Shown here piece after piece: positions 17,487 to 25,383 of a DNA stretch of 64,000 nucleotides (within the stretch, counting starts at the first letter, position 1; each line of letters begins with the position of its first letter). A program made the translations under genes and the position numbers. Under the pieces are notes generated by a model. That model was not told where the DNA came from. It saw only the letters and a list, made by a program, of their open reading frames with translations, and did no database searches. The stretch is from the NCBI GenBank assembly GCA_005884685.1, contig VBAH01000048.1, forward strand, positions 30,223 through 94,222, in the 5' to 3' direction. The stretch is from Alphaproteobacteria bacterium (lineage in GTDB: Bacteria; Pseudomonadota; Alphaproteobacteria; Rhizobiales; Xanthobacteraceae).

Positions 17487-18509
17487 CTAGAACGTCACGA
17501 TGATCTTGCCGAACACCTTGCGGCCTTCGAGGCGCGCAAGGCCGCTCGCGAACTCGGCAAGCGGCACTTCGGTGTCGATCACGGGGGTCAGGCCCGCCGC
17601 CATCTTCGCAAGGCTCTCATGCACGTTGCGGATGGTGCAGCCGAACGAGCCGAAGATGCGGTACTGCTGCAGATAAAGCTGGAACAGGTTGATCTGCGTC
17701 GACTGTCCCGAGGTCGAGCCGCAGGTGACCAGCCGGCCGCCGCGCTTGAGGCATAACAGCGAGCCATTGAACGTGTCCGGCCCGACATGCTCGAAGGCGA
17801 CATCGACGCCTTTCTTGGCCGTGAGCTTGCGGACGACGGTCTCGAACCGCTCGGTGCGGTAGTTGATCGCATGATCGGCGCCGAGCGCCCTGGCCTTCTC
17901 GACCTTTTCGTCGTCGCCGACGGTGGTGAAGACGGTCGCGCCGATCGCCTTCGCCATCTTGATGGCGGTCGTGCCGATGCCGGAGCCGCCGGCCTGCACC
18001 AGGATGGATTCGCCGGATTGCAATGCGGCATTGTCGAACAACATATGCTGCACAGTGCCGAATGCCACCGGCGCGCAGGTCGCATCGCGCAAGCTGACGC
18101 CGTCCGGAACCGGAATCACCAGCCGCGCCCGCAGGTTGACGAGATCGCGCGCAAAGCCGTCGGCGTGGAAGCCCATCACGCCGGCGACGTTTTCGCACAG
18201 ATTGTCGCGGCCGTCGCGGCACGCCTTGCACATCCCGCACGTCACCCCACCGTAGGCCACCACGCGATCGCCCGGCTTGAATGTCGTCACACCTTCGCCG
18301 ACCGCCGCGATTTCGCCCGCCGCCTCGACGCCCACCACGAGCGGCAGCTTGCGCTTGGCGAACGCCATGCCGCGCCAGCCCCACACGTCGAGATGGTTCA
18401 GCCCGATCGCCCTGACGCGCATCTGCACTTCGCCGGCCGGCGGCGGCGGCGGCGCGGGCACTTCGATGAGCTCGAGCTTGCGGTCAGCAACGAGGGTCAG
18501 CGCACGCAT
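17487..18509 (-). CDS. Zinc-binding alcohol dehydrogenase of the very-long-chain acyl cluster
   Basis: A 340-residue medium-chain dehydrogenase. It has catalytic-domain motifs (GLNHLDVWGWRGM, then a structural zinc loop with four Cys in CGMCKACRDGRDNLC) and a Rossmann motif GGSGIGTTAIKMAK. The corresponding gene in rhizobia (adh2XL) sits between the ketosynthase genes and lpxXL and is needed for normal lipid A acylation, though its reaction is not firmly known; it may act on the omega-1 oxygen or as an enoyl reductase. A palindromic repeat separates its start from the upstream fabG-like gene. Confidence 0.85.
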   Translation of the reverse strand: MRALTLVADRKLELIEVPAPPPPPAGEVQMRVRAIGLNHLDVWGWRGMAFAKRKLPLVVGVEAAGEIAAVGEGVTTFKPGDRVVAYGGVTCGMCKACRDGRDNLCENVAGVMGFHADGFARDLVNLRARLVIPVPDGVSLRDATCAPVAFGTVQHMLFDNAALQSGESILVQAGGSGIGTTAIKMAKAIGATVFTTVGDDEKVEKARALGADHAINYRTERFETVVRKLTAKKGVDVAFEHVGPDTFNGSLLCLKRGGRLVTCGSTSGQSTQINLFQLYLQQYRIFGSFGCTIRNVHESLAKMAAGLTPVIDTEVPLAEFASGLARLEGRKVFGKIIVTF

Positions 18510-18520
18510 TCCAGTTGCGT

Positions 18521-18626
18521 CCTCATCCTGAGGTGCGAGCGCAGCGAGCCTCGAAGGATGGCCGCAAGCGCGAAGCGTGCCGCCATCCTTCGAGACGCGA
18601 CCTTCGGTCGCTCCTCAGGATGAGGA
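18521..18626. repeat. Intergenic palindromic repeat (cctcatcctgagg family) inside the lipid A cluster
   Basis: This begins cctcatcctgagg and ends cctcaggatgagg, with nested pairs tcgaaggatgg and ccatccttcga. It lies between fabG-like and adh in an otherwise tightly packed minus-strand cluster. The same family appears at 13948-14047. As RNA it would form a long stem and might tune or split the operon transcript. Confidence 0.8.
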
Positions 18627-18632
18627 TCTTCA

Positions 18633-19391
18633 TCAGCGATGGATGCCTATCGCCGCGGTCAGCCCGCCGTCAACCGGCAGGTATGCGCCGGTGATGTAGG
18701 CGGCGCCGGGCGAGAGCAGGAATGCGACAATGCCGGCGACGTCCTCCGGCTTGGCGAAGCGCTTCGCGGGAATCTGGCTCTCCATCGACTCGCGGTACTT
18801 GCCGTATTTCGACAGCATCTCGGTATCGATGAACCCGGGCGCCACGTAGTTCACCGTGATCCCGCGGCTCGCGCTTTCGATCGCGAGCGTGCGCGTGTAG
18901 CCGAGCAACGCTGCCTTCGATGCCGCGTAGGCCGAATTACCCTGATTGCCGCGCTCGGCGGTGATCGAGCCGATCGCGACCACGCGGCCGTCCTTGGCGC
19001 GCATCATCTGGCGCACCATGCCGGCGGCGAGCCGCGTGAACGACCAGAAGTTCACCTGCATGGCGGCCTCGGCCTTGTCCTGATCGAGCATCACGGCAAG
19101 CGTGTCGTAGGACTGGCCCGCGTTATGCACGAAGCCGGAGTAGGGAGGCTCGCCCTCGATCGTCTTAACGAGCTGGTTCACCGCCGCCCTGTCGGCGAGA
19201 TCGGCCTGATGCGCGGCGAAAGCACGCCCGGGGTAAGCCGCGCTCAGCTCCCTCAACAGCGCGTCGGCCTCGGCGCTCGCACTGCGATACGTGAAGGTCA
19301 CGTCATGCCCCGCCGCCGCGAGCGTGCGCACGATCGCGGCGCCCAGCCCGCGTCCGCCACCGGTGACCAGAACGCGCCGTGACTCAGACAT
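18633..19391 (-). CDS. FabG-like 3-oxoacyl-ACP reductase of the very-long-chain cluster
   Basis: A 252-residue SDR with TGGGRGLGAAIVRTL at the cofactor site, HNAG near residue 90, catalytic Ser in AIGSITAE, and YAASK near residue 155. The C-terminal PVDGGLT matches FabG. Its start overlaps the fabF1 stop by one base (shared A at 19391 of TGATG-type junction), so it is translated in one operon with the ketosynthases. The expected job is to reduce the 3-oxo intermediate made by the FabF pair on AcpXL. The well-known rhizobial cluster is usually described without a dedicated FabG, so its presence here is notable. Confidence 0.88.
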   Translation of the reverse strand: MSESRRVLVTGGGRGLGAAIVRTLAAAGHDVTFTYRSASAEADALLRELSAAYPGRAFAAHQADLADRAAVNQLVKTIEGEPPYSGFVHNAGQSYDTLAVMLDQDKAEAAMQVNFWSFTRLAAGMVRQMMRAKDGRVVAIGSITAERGNQGNSAYAASKAALLGYTRTLAIESASRGITVNYVAPGFIDTEMLSKYGKYRESMESQIPAKRFAKPEDVAGIVAFLLSPGAAYITGAYLPVDGGLTAAIGIHR

Positions 19392-20668
19392 CAGCGTGGC
19401 TCCCGGCTCATGACGAGCGAAGCATTCTGGCCCCCGAAACCGAACGAATTCGAGAGCACATGCGTGACACGCGCATCGCGCGCCTTGTTCGGCACGACGT
19501 CGAGCGGAATGGCCGGATCCGGAATCTCGTAGTTGATGGTCGGCGGCAGGCGCTGATGCTCCAGGGTCAGCAGACTGAACACGGCCTCGATTGCGCCCGC
19601 TGCCGAAAGCGTGTGCCCGATCATCGATTTGTTCGACGAAATCGGAATGCCGTGCGCGCGCTCGCCGAAGATCGCCGAGACGCCGAGATATTCCATCTTG
19701 TCGTTCTCCGGGGTGCTGGTGCCGTGCGGATTGATATAGTCGATCTCGTCGGGCTCAAGTCCGGCATCGCTCAGCGCCCTGCGCATGCAGCCGATGATCG
19801 GCTTTCCGTCGGGGCTGGAACGTGTGCGGTGGAAGCTGTCGGCCAACTCGCCGCAGCCATCGATGACGCCGAGAATGGTTGCACCCCGTGCCTGCGCGGT
19901 CGCGAGGTTTTCCAGCACGAGCACGCCTGCCCCTTCCGCCATCACGAACCCGTCGCGATTTTTTGAAAATGGACGCGACGCGGCGTGGGCCGGATGGTTG
20001 CTCGTCGATAACGCCGACAGCAGTGAAAATCGAACCAGCGCTTCGCGGTTCACCGAGCCGTCCGTGGCAACGCAGAGCGCAGCATCCGTTTCCAGCCGGC
20101 GGATCGCCTCGACGCCGAGCTGGATTGCCGTAGCCCCCGACGCGCAGGCGGTCTGAAGCGAAATGGGCGAGCCTTTAGTGCCGAAGCGTTCTGCGATGTG
20201 CTCCGCGAGCGAGCCGAACAAGACGCGTTCGTAAAAATCGTGAAATCGTCCCGTCTCGGCCGTACGCAGAATATCGGAGTACCCGAGGCTCTCGTTTGCG
20301 CCCGAGCCTCGCACCAACGCCTCGCGCTGCTCCCATTCTAGCTCGATCGGCGCGACCGCCATGAACAGGGGGCCGGGAAAATCGCTCCGCTTGCCGATAC
20401 CGGACTGCGCAATCGCCTCCTCTGCGGCAATTTCCGCGAGCCGCTCGGAGAGATCGGCCGAGATCTGCTGCTCCAGCGGGACGAAGTCGACTGTGCCCGC
20501 GATGCGCGTCTTCATGCCTTCGGTCGAAAAGCGCGCAATCTCGCGGACGCCGGATTCGCCTGCCGTGAGCTTGCGCCAGTTGTCCTCGCGCCCCGCGCCG
20601 AGCGAGGTGACGACGCCCATTCCGGTGACGACGACGATCGGCCGCCCCGCGTGGTCAGTCTTGGCCAT
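19391..20668 (-). CDS. Beta-ketoacyl-ACP synthase (FabF1XL-like), catalytically complete
   Basis: A 425-residue condensing enzyme. It starts at ATG 20668, followed by MAKTDHAGRPIVVVTGMGVVTSLG. The nucleophile is Cys175 in QTACASG and the two catalytic His residues are His315 (HGTSTP) and His352 (IGHTLSAAG), so the KAS II triad is complete. It should elongate acyl-AcpXL with malonyl-ACP toward the C28 chain used in lipid A. The neighbouring FabF-like gene lacks the triad, so the two likely act as a heterodimer with this subunit catalytic. The much longer open frame reaching 21196 only runs into the neighbouring gene. Confidence 0.92.
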   Translation of the reverse strand: MAKTDHAGRPIVVVTGMGVVTSLGAGREDNWRKLTAGESGVREIARFSTEGMKTRIAGTVDFVPLEQQISADLSERLAEIAAEEAIAQSGIGKRSDFPGPLFMAVAPIELEWEQREALVRGSGANESLGYSDILRTAETGRFHDFYERVLFGSLAEHIAERFGTKGSPISLQTACASGATAIQLGVEAIRRLETDAALCVATDGSVNREALVRFSLLSALSTSNHPAHAASRPFSKNRDGFVMAEGAGVLVLENLATAQARGATILGVIDGCGELADSFHRTRSSPDGKPIIGCMRRALSDAGLEPDEIDYINPHGTSTPENDKMEYLGVSAIFGERAHGIPISSNKSMIGHTLSAAGAIEAVFSLLTLEHQRLPPTINYEIPDPAIPLDVVPNKARDARVTHVLSNSFGFGGQNASLVMSREPR

Positions 20669-20676
20669 TGCCTCTT

Positions 20677-21867
20677 TCACCCCACGGCTTCGACGAGCGC
20701 AAGAGACTCGCCGCGTCGATGCCCAACGCCCGTAACCACGACCTGCCGCAATCGGGCGTCCATCGGACGCTCCATGCCCGAGCCGTCGCACGCGGGATAA
20801 AGCCTGCCGTGCTGAATTGCGGCCGCGGCAAGTGCGATATTGGCCGGAAATTGCGTTTCCGGAGCATGCCCGAGATGAGTTCCGGTTGCGCGTACGGCAA
20901 GGCCGGGATGGCGGGCGAGAAAGGCGCGCTCCTCTTCGGTCACGCCCGCGATGCCGCTTGCGCCCGAAAGGATGGCCGCGTTGTCCGGCTTCACCTTCGC
21001 GGCGATGCCAGACCACATGCGCTCCAGCCGCTCGGTGATCGCGCCGGACGTGCGCCTTACCTGGTCGGATTCGATACTCGCAAGGCGCGCGATCGGCTTT
21101 GCGCCGCGATCGAGCGCATGCTGCTTTTCCTCCAGGACGAGAAAGGCCGCGGTGCTGCCGAGCTCCATTCCGCCGGCTGCTCCGGGACGCTCCCACACGC
21201 GCCTATGCTGGTCATGCGTGAGCGTGCGCCCAAGGGCGTATGGCAGGAGAATGTCCCAGCGCTCCGCATAGTTGGCCGCTCCGGCGAGCGAAAGCCGGCT
21301 CTGGCCCGCCGCAATTCGTGCGCGCGCCACGCGAACACTGTCAACGCCTGCCGCTTCCTCGCCCATGAACGTGCGCGAGGAGCCGGTCACGCCATGCACG
21401 ATTGAAATGTTACCCGCCATCAGGTTCGCGAGCTGCGCGAGAAACAGGGTCGGGCGCAAATCGTTCAACAGCCGCTGGTTCAGATAGGCCTCGCGGCTTT
21501 CCGCGTGGCGCAGCCCGTCGAGAATGCTGAGATCGACATTGGTGTCGCGCTCGCCGGCGCCTGCGGCGACGATCATGTCCATTTCGGAAAGAAGCTCGGC
21601 ATTGCCTTTGAGACCGGCGCTGTCGAGCGCGAGACCCGCCGCATAGACGCCCATCCGCTGCCAGGTCTCCATCTGGCGCTGATCGCCCTTTTTCGGGATC
21701 TGCTTGTCGAAATCGACCTTGACGGCGGGGTGCACGACATAGGGAGCGAAGGACGTCGTGTCGGCGGTCGACGGCTGGTGCAGTTGCTGCCAATGCGCGT
21801 CAAGGGTTTCGCCAAGGCAACTCAGCAGACCGATGCCGGTGATCCACACCTCGCGCGGATCAGCCAC
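20677..21867 (-). CDS. Beta-ketoacyl synthase-like protein (FabF2XL-like) without catalytic residues
   Basis: A 396-residue thiolase-fold protein that starts MADPREVWITGIGLLSCLGET, clearly related to FabF. At the place of the nucleophile it reads GVTGSSRTF, with Gly instead of Cys. The HGTST motif is absent, and only a changed LGHAPETQF remains near the second His. This resembles chain-length-factor subunits of type II polyketide synthases, which pair with an active ketosynthase. It overlaps fabZ by eight bases and ends eight bases before fabF1, so equal expression with both is likely. The corresponding FabF2XL gene in rhizobia is part of the C28 pathway. Confidence 0.88.
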   Translation of the reverse strand: MADPREVWITGIGLLSCLGETLDAHWQQLHQPSTADTTSFAPYVVHPAVKVDFDKQIPKKGDQRQMETWQRMGVYAAGLALDSAGLKGNAELLSEMDMIVAAGAGERDTNVDLSILDGLRHAESREAYLNQRLLNDLRPTLFLAQLANLMAGNISIVHGVTGSSRTFMGEEAAGVDSVRVARARIAAGQSRLSLAGAANYAERWDILLPYALGRTLTHDQHRRVWERPGAAGGMELGSTAAFLVLEEKQHALDRGAKPIARLASIESDQVRRTSGAITERLERMWSGIAAKVKPDNAAILSGASGIAGVTEEERAFLARHPGLAVRATGTHLGHAPETQFPANIALAAAAIQHGRLYPACDGSGMERPMDARLRQVVVTGVGHRRGESLALVEAVG

Positions 21868-22330
21868 GGATTGCCTCCATCGGAAACGCGATATCGGCCG
21901 CGATCTTTTCCATTCCAGCCCTGAGAGCGGGATCGGGAAACTCGATCAGGCGCAAGGTCAGCTCGGCGCTGCACACCGGCTTTCCATCGCACGCAATGTC
22001 GGCCTTGGTGATGGCGAAGCCGGAGCCGTCGTGCACGATTTTTGCCGAGACATTGAGAACCTGTCCCGGCGTCACGACCGTGCGCAGCTTCGCTTCCTTC
22101 ACGGCGGCAAGAAGCGGGATGCGGGTGAACTTCGTCATCGCGATCAGCAGCCATCCCGCCGTCTGCGCCATCGTCTCGATCAGCAGCACCCCCGGCATCA
22201 GCGGATGGCCGGGGAAGTGACCCTCGAAGATCGTGGAGTTTGTCGGGACTGTCGCCTCGGTGCGGATCGTCTGGTCGCCGAGCTTGAGGTCGACAATCCG
22301 GTCTATCAGCAGAAAGTAGTCGAGGCGCAT
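21860..22330 (-). CDS. 3-hydroxyacyl-ACP dehydratase (FabZ-like, FabZXL)
   Basis: The 156-residue hotdog-fold protein has the dehydratase motif GHFPGHPLMPGVLLIETMAQ-type region, with catalytic His38, and DYFLLIDRIVDL at the start. It should dehydrate 3-hydroxyacyl-AcpXL during very-long-chain acyl elongation. The start was set at 22330 (MRLDYFLL), ten bases after acpXL, rather than an upstream in-frame ATG that would add only a basic stretch and overlap acpXL. Its end overlaps fabF2 by eight bases. Confidence 0.92.
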   Translation of the reverse strand: MRLDYFLLIDRIVDLKLGDQTIRTEATVPTNSTIFEGHFPGHPLMPGVLLIETMAQTAGWLLIAMTKFTRIPLLAAVKEAKLRTVVTPGQVLNVSAKIVHDGSGFAITKADIACDGKPVCSAELTLRLIEFPDPALRAGMEKIAADIAFPMEAIRG

Positions 22331-22340
22331 GCGATCCCGA

Positions 22341-22631
22341 TTACGCCGGCGCCGCGCCCTTGGCCGCAACCAGTTCGTCGATCCGGGCGGAGAGATTCTT
22401 CAGCAAAAAATACTGTTCGGTGGTGGCCTTCCCGTCATTGACCTCCTGGGTCCACTGCTCGAGGGGCAGCTTGATGCCGAACGCCTTGTCGATGGCAAAT
22501 GCGATGTCGAGGAAGTCGAGGCTGTCGATGCCGAGGTCGTCGATCGCGTGGCTCTCCGGCGTGATCTTCTCGCGCTCGATGTCACAGGTCTCGGAAATGA
22601 TGTTGGCGACGGTGTCGAAAGTCGAGGACAT
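22341..22631 (-). CDS. acpXL: Special acyl carrier protein for very-long-chain fatty acids
   Basis: A 96-residue acidic acyl carrier protein. The phosphopantetheine attachment is Ser37 in the strongly conserved [16 protein letters not shown]. The length (about 15 residues more than ordinary AcpP) and the tail ...[14 protein letters not shown] match AcpXL of Rhizobium, which carries the 27-hydroxyoctacosanoyl group. The ATG at 22631 has GAGGG six bases upstream; a TTG two codons earlier is unlikely. First gene of the minus-strand cluster. Confidence 0.93.
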   Translation of the reverse strand: MSSTFDTVANIISETCDIEREKITPESHAIDDLGIDSLDFLDIAFAIDKAFGIKLPLEQWTQEVNDGKATTEQYFLLKNLSARIDELVAAKGAAPA

Positions 22632-23133
22632 CGGCAACCCTCTGAAATGCTGACAATTTTTGGCAGTGGCGCCGGATCGCGCACATCCCCGGCCAAGACC
22701 CTGAGGCTCCCGTCCGCCGTCTTATCGTGCGGGGCCCGTATAGCCAAGCAGTCCGGTGAGTTCAATGGCGGCCATTCGCGCACTGTCCGGAACGACATTC
22801 GCTGTCGATCGTTCTTGCGAACTAGCGCCCTTCTACTTGGGTCGTAGCGGCTTTCATCTGTGCGGCTCCCGCGCGTTGCACGGGACGACAGTATAAATTT
22901 ACAAAATATTCGTATTGGATCGTAAAGACATCCGATTGCCTTGGCTTGCGCGGCGTGGAATGGAACTTAAGTTATGCGGTGGAAGTCGAGTGACCGAAAC
23001 GAATGAAAGTTATAGTGCCTAATTACGTCAGGTAGTTCCGTTCTAGTCGCTAGCCGATCGAATTTGGCCACATTGATACCCTGTTGCTGTCGCGATCATG
23101 TCGGCAAATCGAACCATTTGCTGTTCAAGCGGT
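22632..23133. other. Long divergent intergenic region between acpXL and rlpA
   Basis: About 500 bases without a convincing gene. It must hold the acpXL promoter (minus) and the rlpA promoter (plus). The part from about 22890 to 23080 is clearly AT-richer than the surroundings. An EcfG-type promoter match and a GTTC-N4-GAAC palindrome are at 22789-22822. No small gene with a good ribosome binding site was found. Confidence 0.6.
22789..22813 (+). promoter_or_regulatory. EcfG-type promoter match (GGAAC-N16-CGTT) upstream of rlpA
   Basis: GGAAC at 22789-22793 and CGTT at 22810-22813 have the consensus 16-base spacing. It faces rlpA, but the leader would be about 345 bases. The perfect palindrome GTTCTTGCGAAC (22811-22822) covers the -10 element and the expected start and could be an operator. 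Given the distance this may be a chance match or the promoter of an unseen small RNA. Confidence 0.38.
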
Positions 23134-23158
23134 TCCCTTCTCACAACAAAAGAAGGGA
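23134..23158 (+). promoter_or_regulatory. Hairpin that masks the ribosome binding site of rlpA
   Basis: TCCCTTCT (23134-23141) pairs perfectly with AGAAGGGA (23151-23158) around a nine-base A/C-rich loop. The right arm is the Shine-Dalgarno sequence of rlpA, eight bases before its ATG at 23167. Folded, it would hide the ribosome binding site; opening by heat, a small RNA or a protein would turn translation on. Confidence 0.55.
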
Positions 23159-23166
23159 CCCCGCGA

Positions 23167-23577
23167 ATGGTTATGCGGAAACTTGGATTTTTGGCTCTCA
23201 TTGGTTCGACGGTCTTCGCTCTGAGCGGGGCAGTGGAAGCGAAGTCTCAAAGGCATCATTCAAATCACGGAGCGACCCAGAGCCATTCCGGCATGGCGTC
23301 GATGTACGGCACCAAGGGTGACGGCTACTCGGGCGGTCGCACCGCCAGCGGCGAGCGGGTTCAATCCGGCGCGCTGACGGCGGCGCACAAGACGCTGCCC
23401 TTCGGCACGATGGTCCGCGTCACCAACCGGCGCAATAACAGGTCGGTGGTGGTGCGCATCAACGATCGCGGCCCGTTCGTGCGCGGCCGCGTGATCGACC
23501 TGACGCCCGCGGGCGCGCGCGCCATCGGCATGTCCGGCCTTGCACCGGTGTCGCTCGCAGTGGTGAGCCGGACCTAG
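23167..23577 (+). CDS. rlpA: RlpA-like septal ring lytic transglycosylase family protein
   Basis: A 136-residue exported protein with a signal peptide ([26 protein letters not shown]). The mature part is a single double-psi beta-barrel domain: GMASMYG near the start, [29 protein letters not shown], and [27 protein letters not shown] with the catalytic-type Asp. RlpA proteins cut naked glycan strands of peptidoglycan at the septum. This is the short form without a SPOR domain. The ATG at 23167 follows AAGAAGGGA. Its end lies two bases from the convergent gene at 23580. Confidence 0.9.
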   Translation: MVMRKLGFLALIGSTVFALSGAVEAKSQRHHSNHGATQSHSGMASMYGTKGDGYSGGRTASGERVQSGALTAAHKTLPFGTMVRVTNRRNNRSVVVRINDRGPFVRGRVIDLTPAGARAIGMSGLAPVSLAVVSRT

Positions 23578-23579
23578 CG

Positions 23580-23912
23580 TTATTTTGTCGGGCCGGCGGA
23601 CGGCGTTGTGATCGACGCGCAGTCACGCCGGCCCGACAGGACGCATTCCTGTTTCTTGCGCATGTCCGCCATGGTGTTGGCGATCCACACCCCGATCAGT
23701 ACCAGCACGACGCAAGCCCCGAACGCCATGCCGTTGTTGATCATCCGCTGGCGGTAATTGTCCGGTTCTCCGGCGCTCCCGTACTTTTCAACGCCTTCGA
23801 CGGGAGTCTCATGATCCCCGCTCGGCGGGCCATTGGGACGCGGTTTTCCGCGCCGCCGAAACGGCACGATCCGGCCGCGGTCATTGTCGGCGCGAGGTGT
23901 GTCCGGTGACAT
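23580..23912 (-). CDS. Small single-pass membrane protein, conserved hypothetical
   Basis: 110 residues: an N-terminal hydrophilic, Pro- and Arg-rich cytosolic part (1-57), one membrane helix (about residues 60-80, MAFGACVVLVLIGVWIANTM), and a short tail with two Cys (QECVLSGRRDCASI) that could form a disulfide outside the membrane. I do not recognise a named family, although proteins of this shape are common in Hyphomicrobiales. It is divergent from nothing obvious and convergent with rlpA. Confidence 0.7.
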   Translation of the reverse strand: MSPDTPRADNDRGRIVPFRRRGKPRPNGPPSGDHETPVEGVEKYGSAGEPDNYRQRMINNGMAFGACVVLVLIGVWIANTMADMRKKQECVLSGRRDCASITTPSAGPTK

Positions 23913-23962
23913 CGGTCGATGCTAGCACTTTCGGCTGGCCGCATGCTTGCGCGAGCCGCCGA

Positions 23963-25294
23963 TCAGGCGTCGCGCGGGTGAGCGGGCTTGCCCGCTACAT
24001 AGGTGGCGCGGACGGCGCGGTCATCACCCAGCATCATCAGGGCGAACAGCGTGTCTTCTATCGATTCGGAACGTGCATCACGCAGCGCCAGCAGTGGAGT
24101 GGCATGGGGGTCGAGCACCACGAGATCGGCTTCGTGGCCGGGGGCGATCGAGCCGATGCGATCGTCAAGTGCCAGCGCCCGCGCGCCGCCGAGGGTTGCT
24201 AGGTAAAACGCTTCGACCGCCCTCAGTGGGCGCCCGTTGAGTTGTGCGACCTGGTAAGCCGCGCCCATGGTGGCGAGCAGCGAGAAGCTGGTGCCGCCGC
24301 CGATATCGGTGCCGAGCCCGACATGGACCGGCCGGCGCGCGTCCTTCATGGCGGCAATCCGGAACAGCCCGGAGCCAAGAAACAGGTTCGAGGTCGGGCA
24401 ATGGGCGAGGGCAGTGCCGCTTTCGTGGCAGCGGCAGATCTCGTCCTCGGAGAGGTGCACGCCGTGGGCCAGCACCGCGCGCCGGCCGATCAGGCCGTGG
24501 TGATCGTAGATGTCGAGATAGTTCTTCCGTTCGGGAAAAAGATCGGCGGTCCAATCGATCTCGCGCCGGTTCTCCGCGATATGCGTATGCACGAAGACAT
24601 CCGGATGCTCGCGCCAGAGCGCGCCTGCGGCATCGAGTTGCGCCGGCGTCGAGGTTCCGGCGAAGCGCGGCGTGATCGCATATAGGCAGCGCCCGCGGCC
24701 ATGCCAGCGCGCGATCAGGGCCTTGGAGGCGTCGTAGCCCTGCTGCGCGGTGTCGCGTAGCTTTTCCGGCGCGTTGCGATCCATCAGCACCTTGCCGGCG
24801 ATGACGCGCATGCCGCGGCGTTCCGCTTCGGCGAACAGCGCCTCGACCGATTGTGGATAGACCGCGCAGAATACCAGCGCGGTGGTCGTGCCGTTGCGCA
24901 GAAGCTCGTCGCAGAACACGCGGGCCATGGTTGCGGCGTGCGCGGGATCCTCGAACGCAAGTTCGGCCGGGAACGCGTAGCGGTCGAGCCAGTCGAGCAG
25001 TTGGGTTCCGTAGGAGGCGACGATTTCCGTTTGCACGTAGTGCACATGAGTATCGATGAATCCGGGCGCGATCAGGCAGCCCGAATAGTCGACGACGTCA
25101 GCGCCGGAAGGCATCGAACCGAGCAGTTCGCTCGCCGGCCCGACCGCCTCGATGACTCCGTCCCGGCAGAGGACGATCCCGTCGATCTCGACAGCCAGGG
25201 CTCTGTCGGGATCGCCGAGAAACGGATCGTCCCGGCACGTCACCACGGTGCCGCGCAGGGCGGTCATCCCTTCCGGTTTACCGGGCGCAGTCAT
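23963..25294 (-). CDS. guaD: Guanine deaminase
   Basis: A 443-residue amidohydrolase that turns guanine into xanthine and ammonia in purine salvage or breakdown. Metal ligands are visible as DTHVHYVQTE (two His), HTHIAENRREIDW (His), HGVHLS (His) and GLGTDIGGGTSFS (Asp). The ASYGTQLLDWLDRYAFPAE stretch is typical of guanine deaminase, and CPTSNLFLGSGLF contacts the purine in known structures. AGGA precedes the ATG at 25294. It is divergent from the copper chaperone gene, with an 89-base gap between them. Confidence 0.93.
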   Translation of the reverse strand: MTAPGKPEGMTALRGTVVTCRDDPFLGDPDRALAVEIDGIVLCRDGVIEAVGPASELLGSMPSGADVVDYSGCLIAPGFIDTHVHYVQTEIVASYGTQLLDWLDRYAFPAELAFEDPAHAATMARVFCDELLRNGTTTALVFCAVYPQSVEALFAEAERRGMRVIAGKVLMDRNAPEKLRDTAQQGYDASKALIARWHGRGRCLYAITPRFAGTSTPAQLDAAGALWREHPDVFVHTHIAENRREIDWTADLFPERKNYLDIYDHHGLIGRRAVLAHGVHLSEDEICRCHESGTALAHCPTSNLFLGSGLFRIAAMKDARRPVHVGLGTDIGGGTSFSLLATMGAAYQVAQLNGRPLRAVEAFYLATLGGARALALDDRIGSIAPGHEADLVVLDPHATPLLALRDARSESIEDTLFALMMLGDDRAVRATYVAGKPAHPRDA

Positions 25295-25383
25295 GTGTTC
25301 CTCGCGCGCGTGCCTGCGATTATGGCGCAGCCGGCCGGCATCATCTATATCAGCCCGGCGGGCGCGGCACTTGAGGAGCGGTC

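Noticed and set aside
19391..21196. 601-codon reading of fabF1
   Set aside because: The extra N-terminal 175 codons overlap fabF2 in another frame. The family start MAKTDHAGRPIVVVTGMG at 20668 fits much better.
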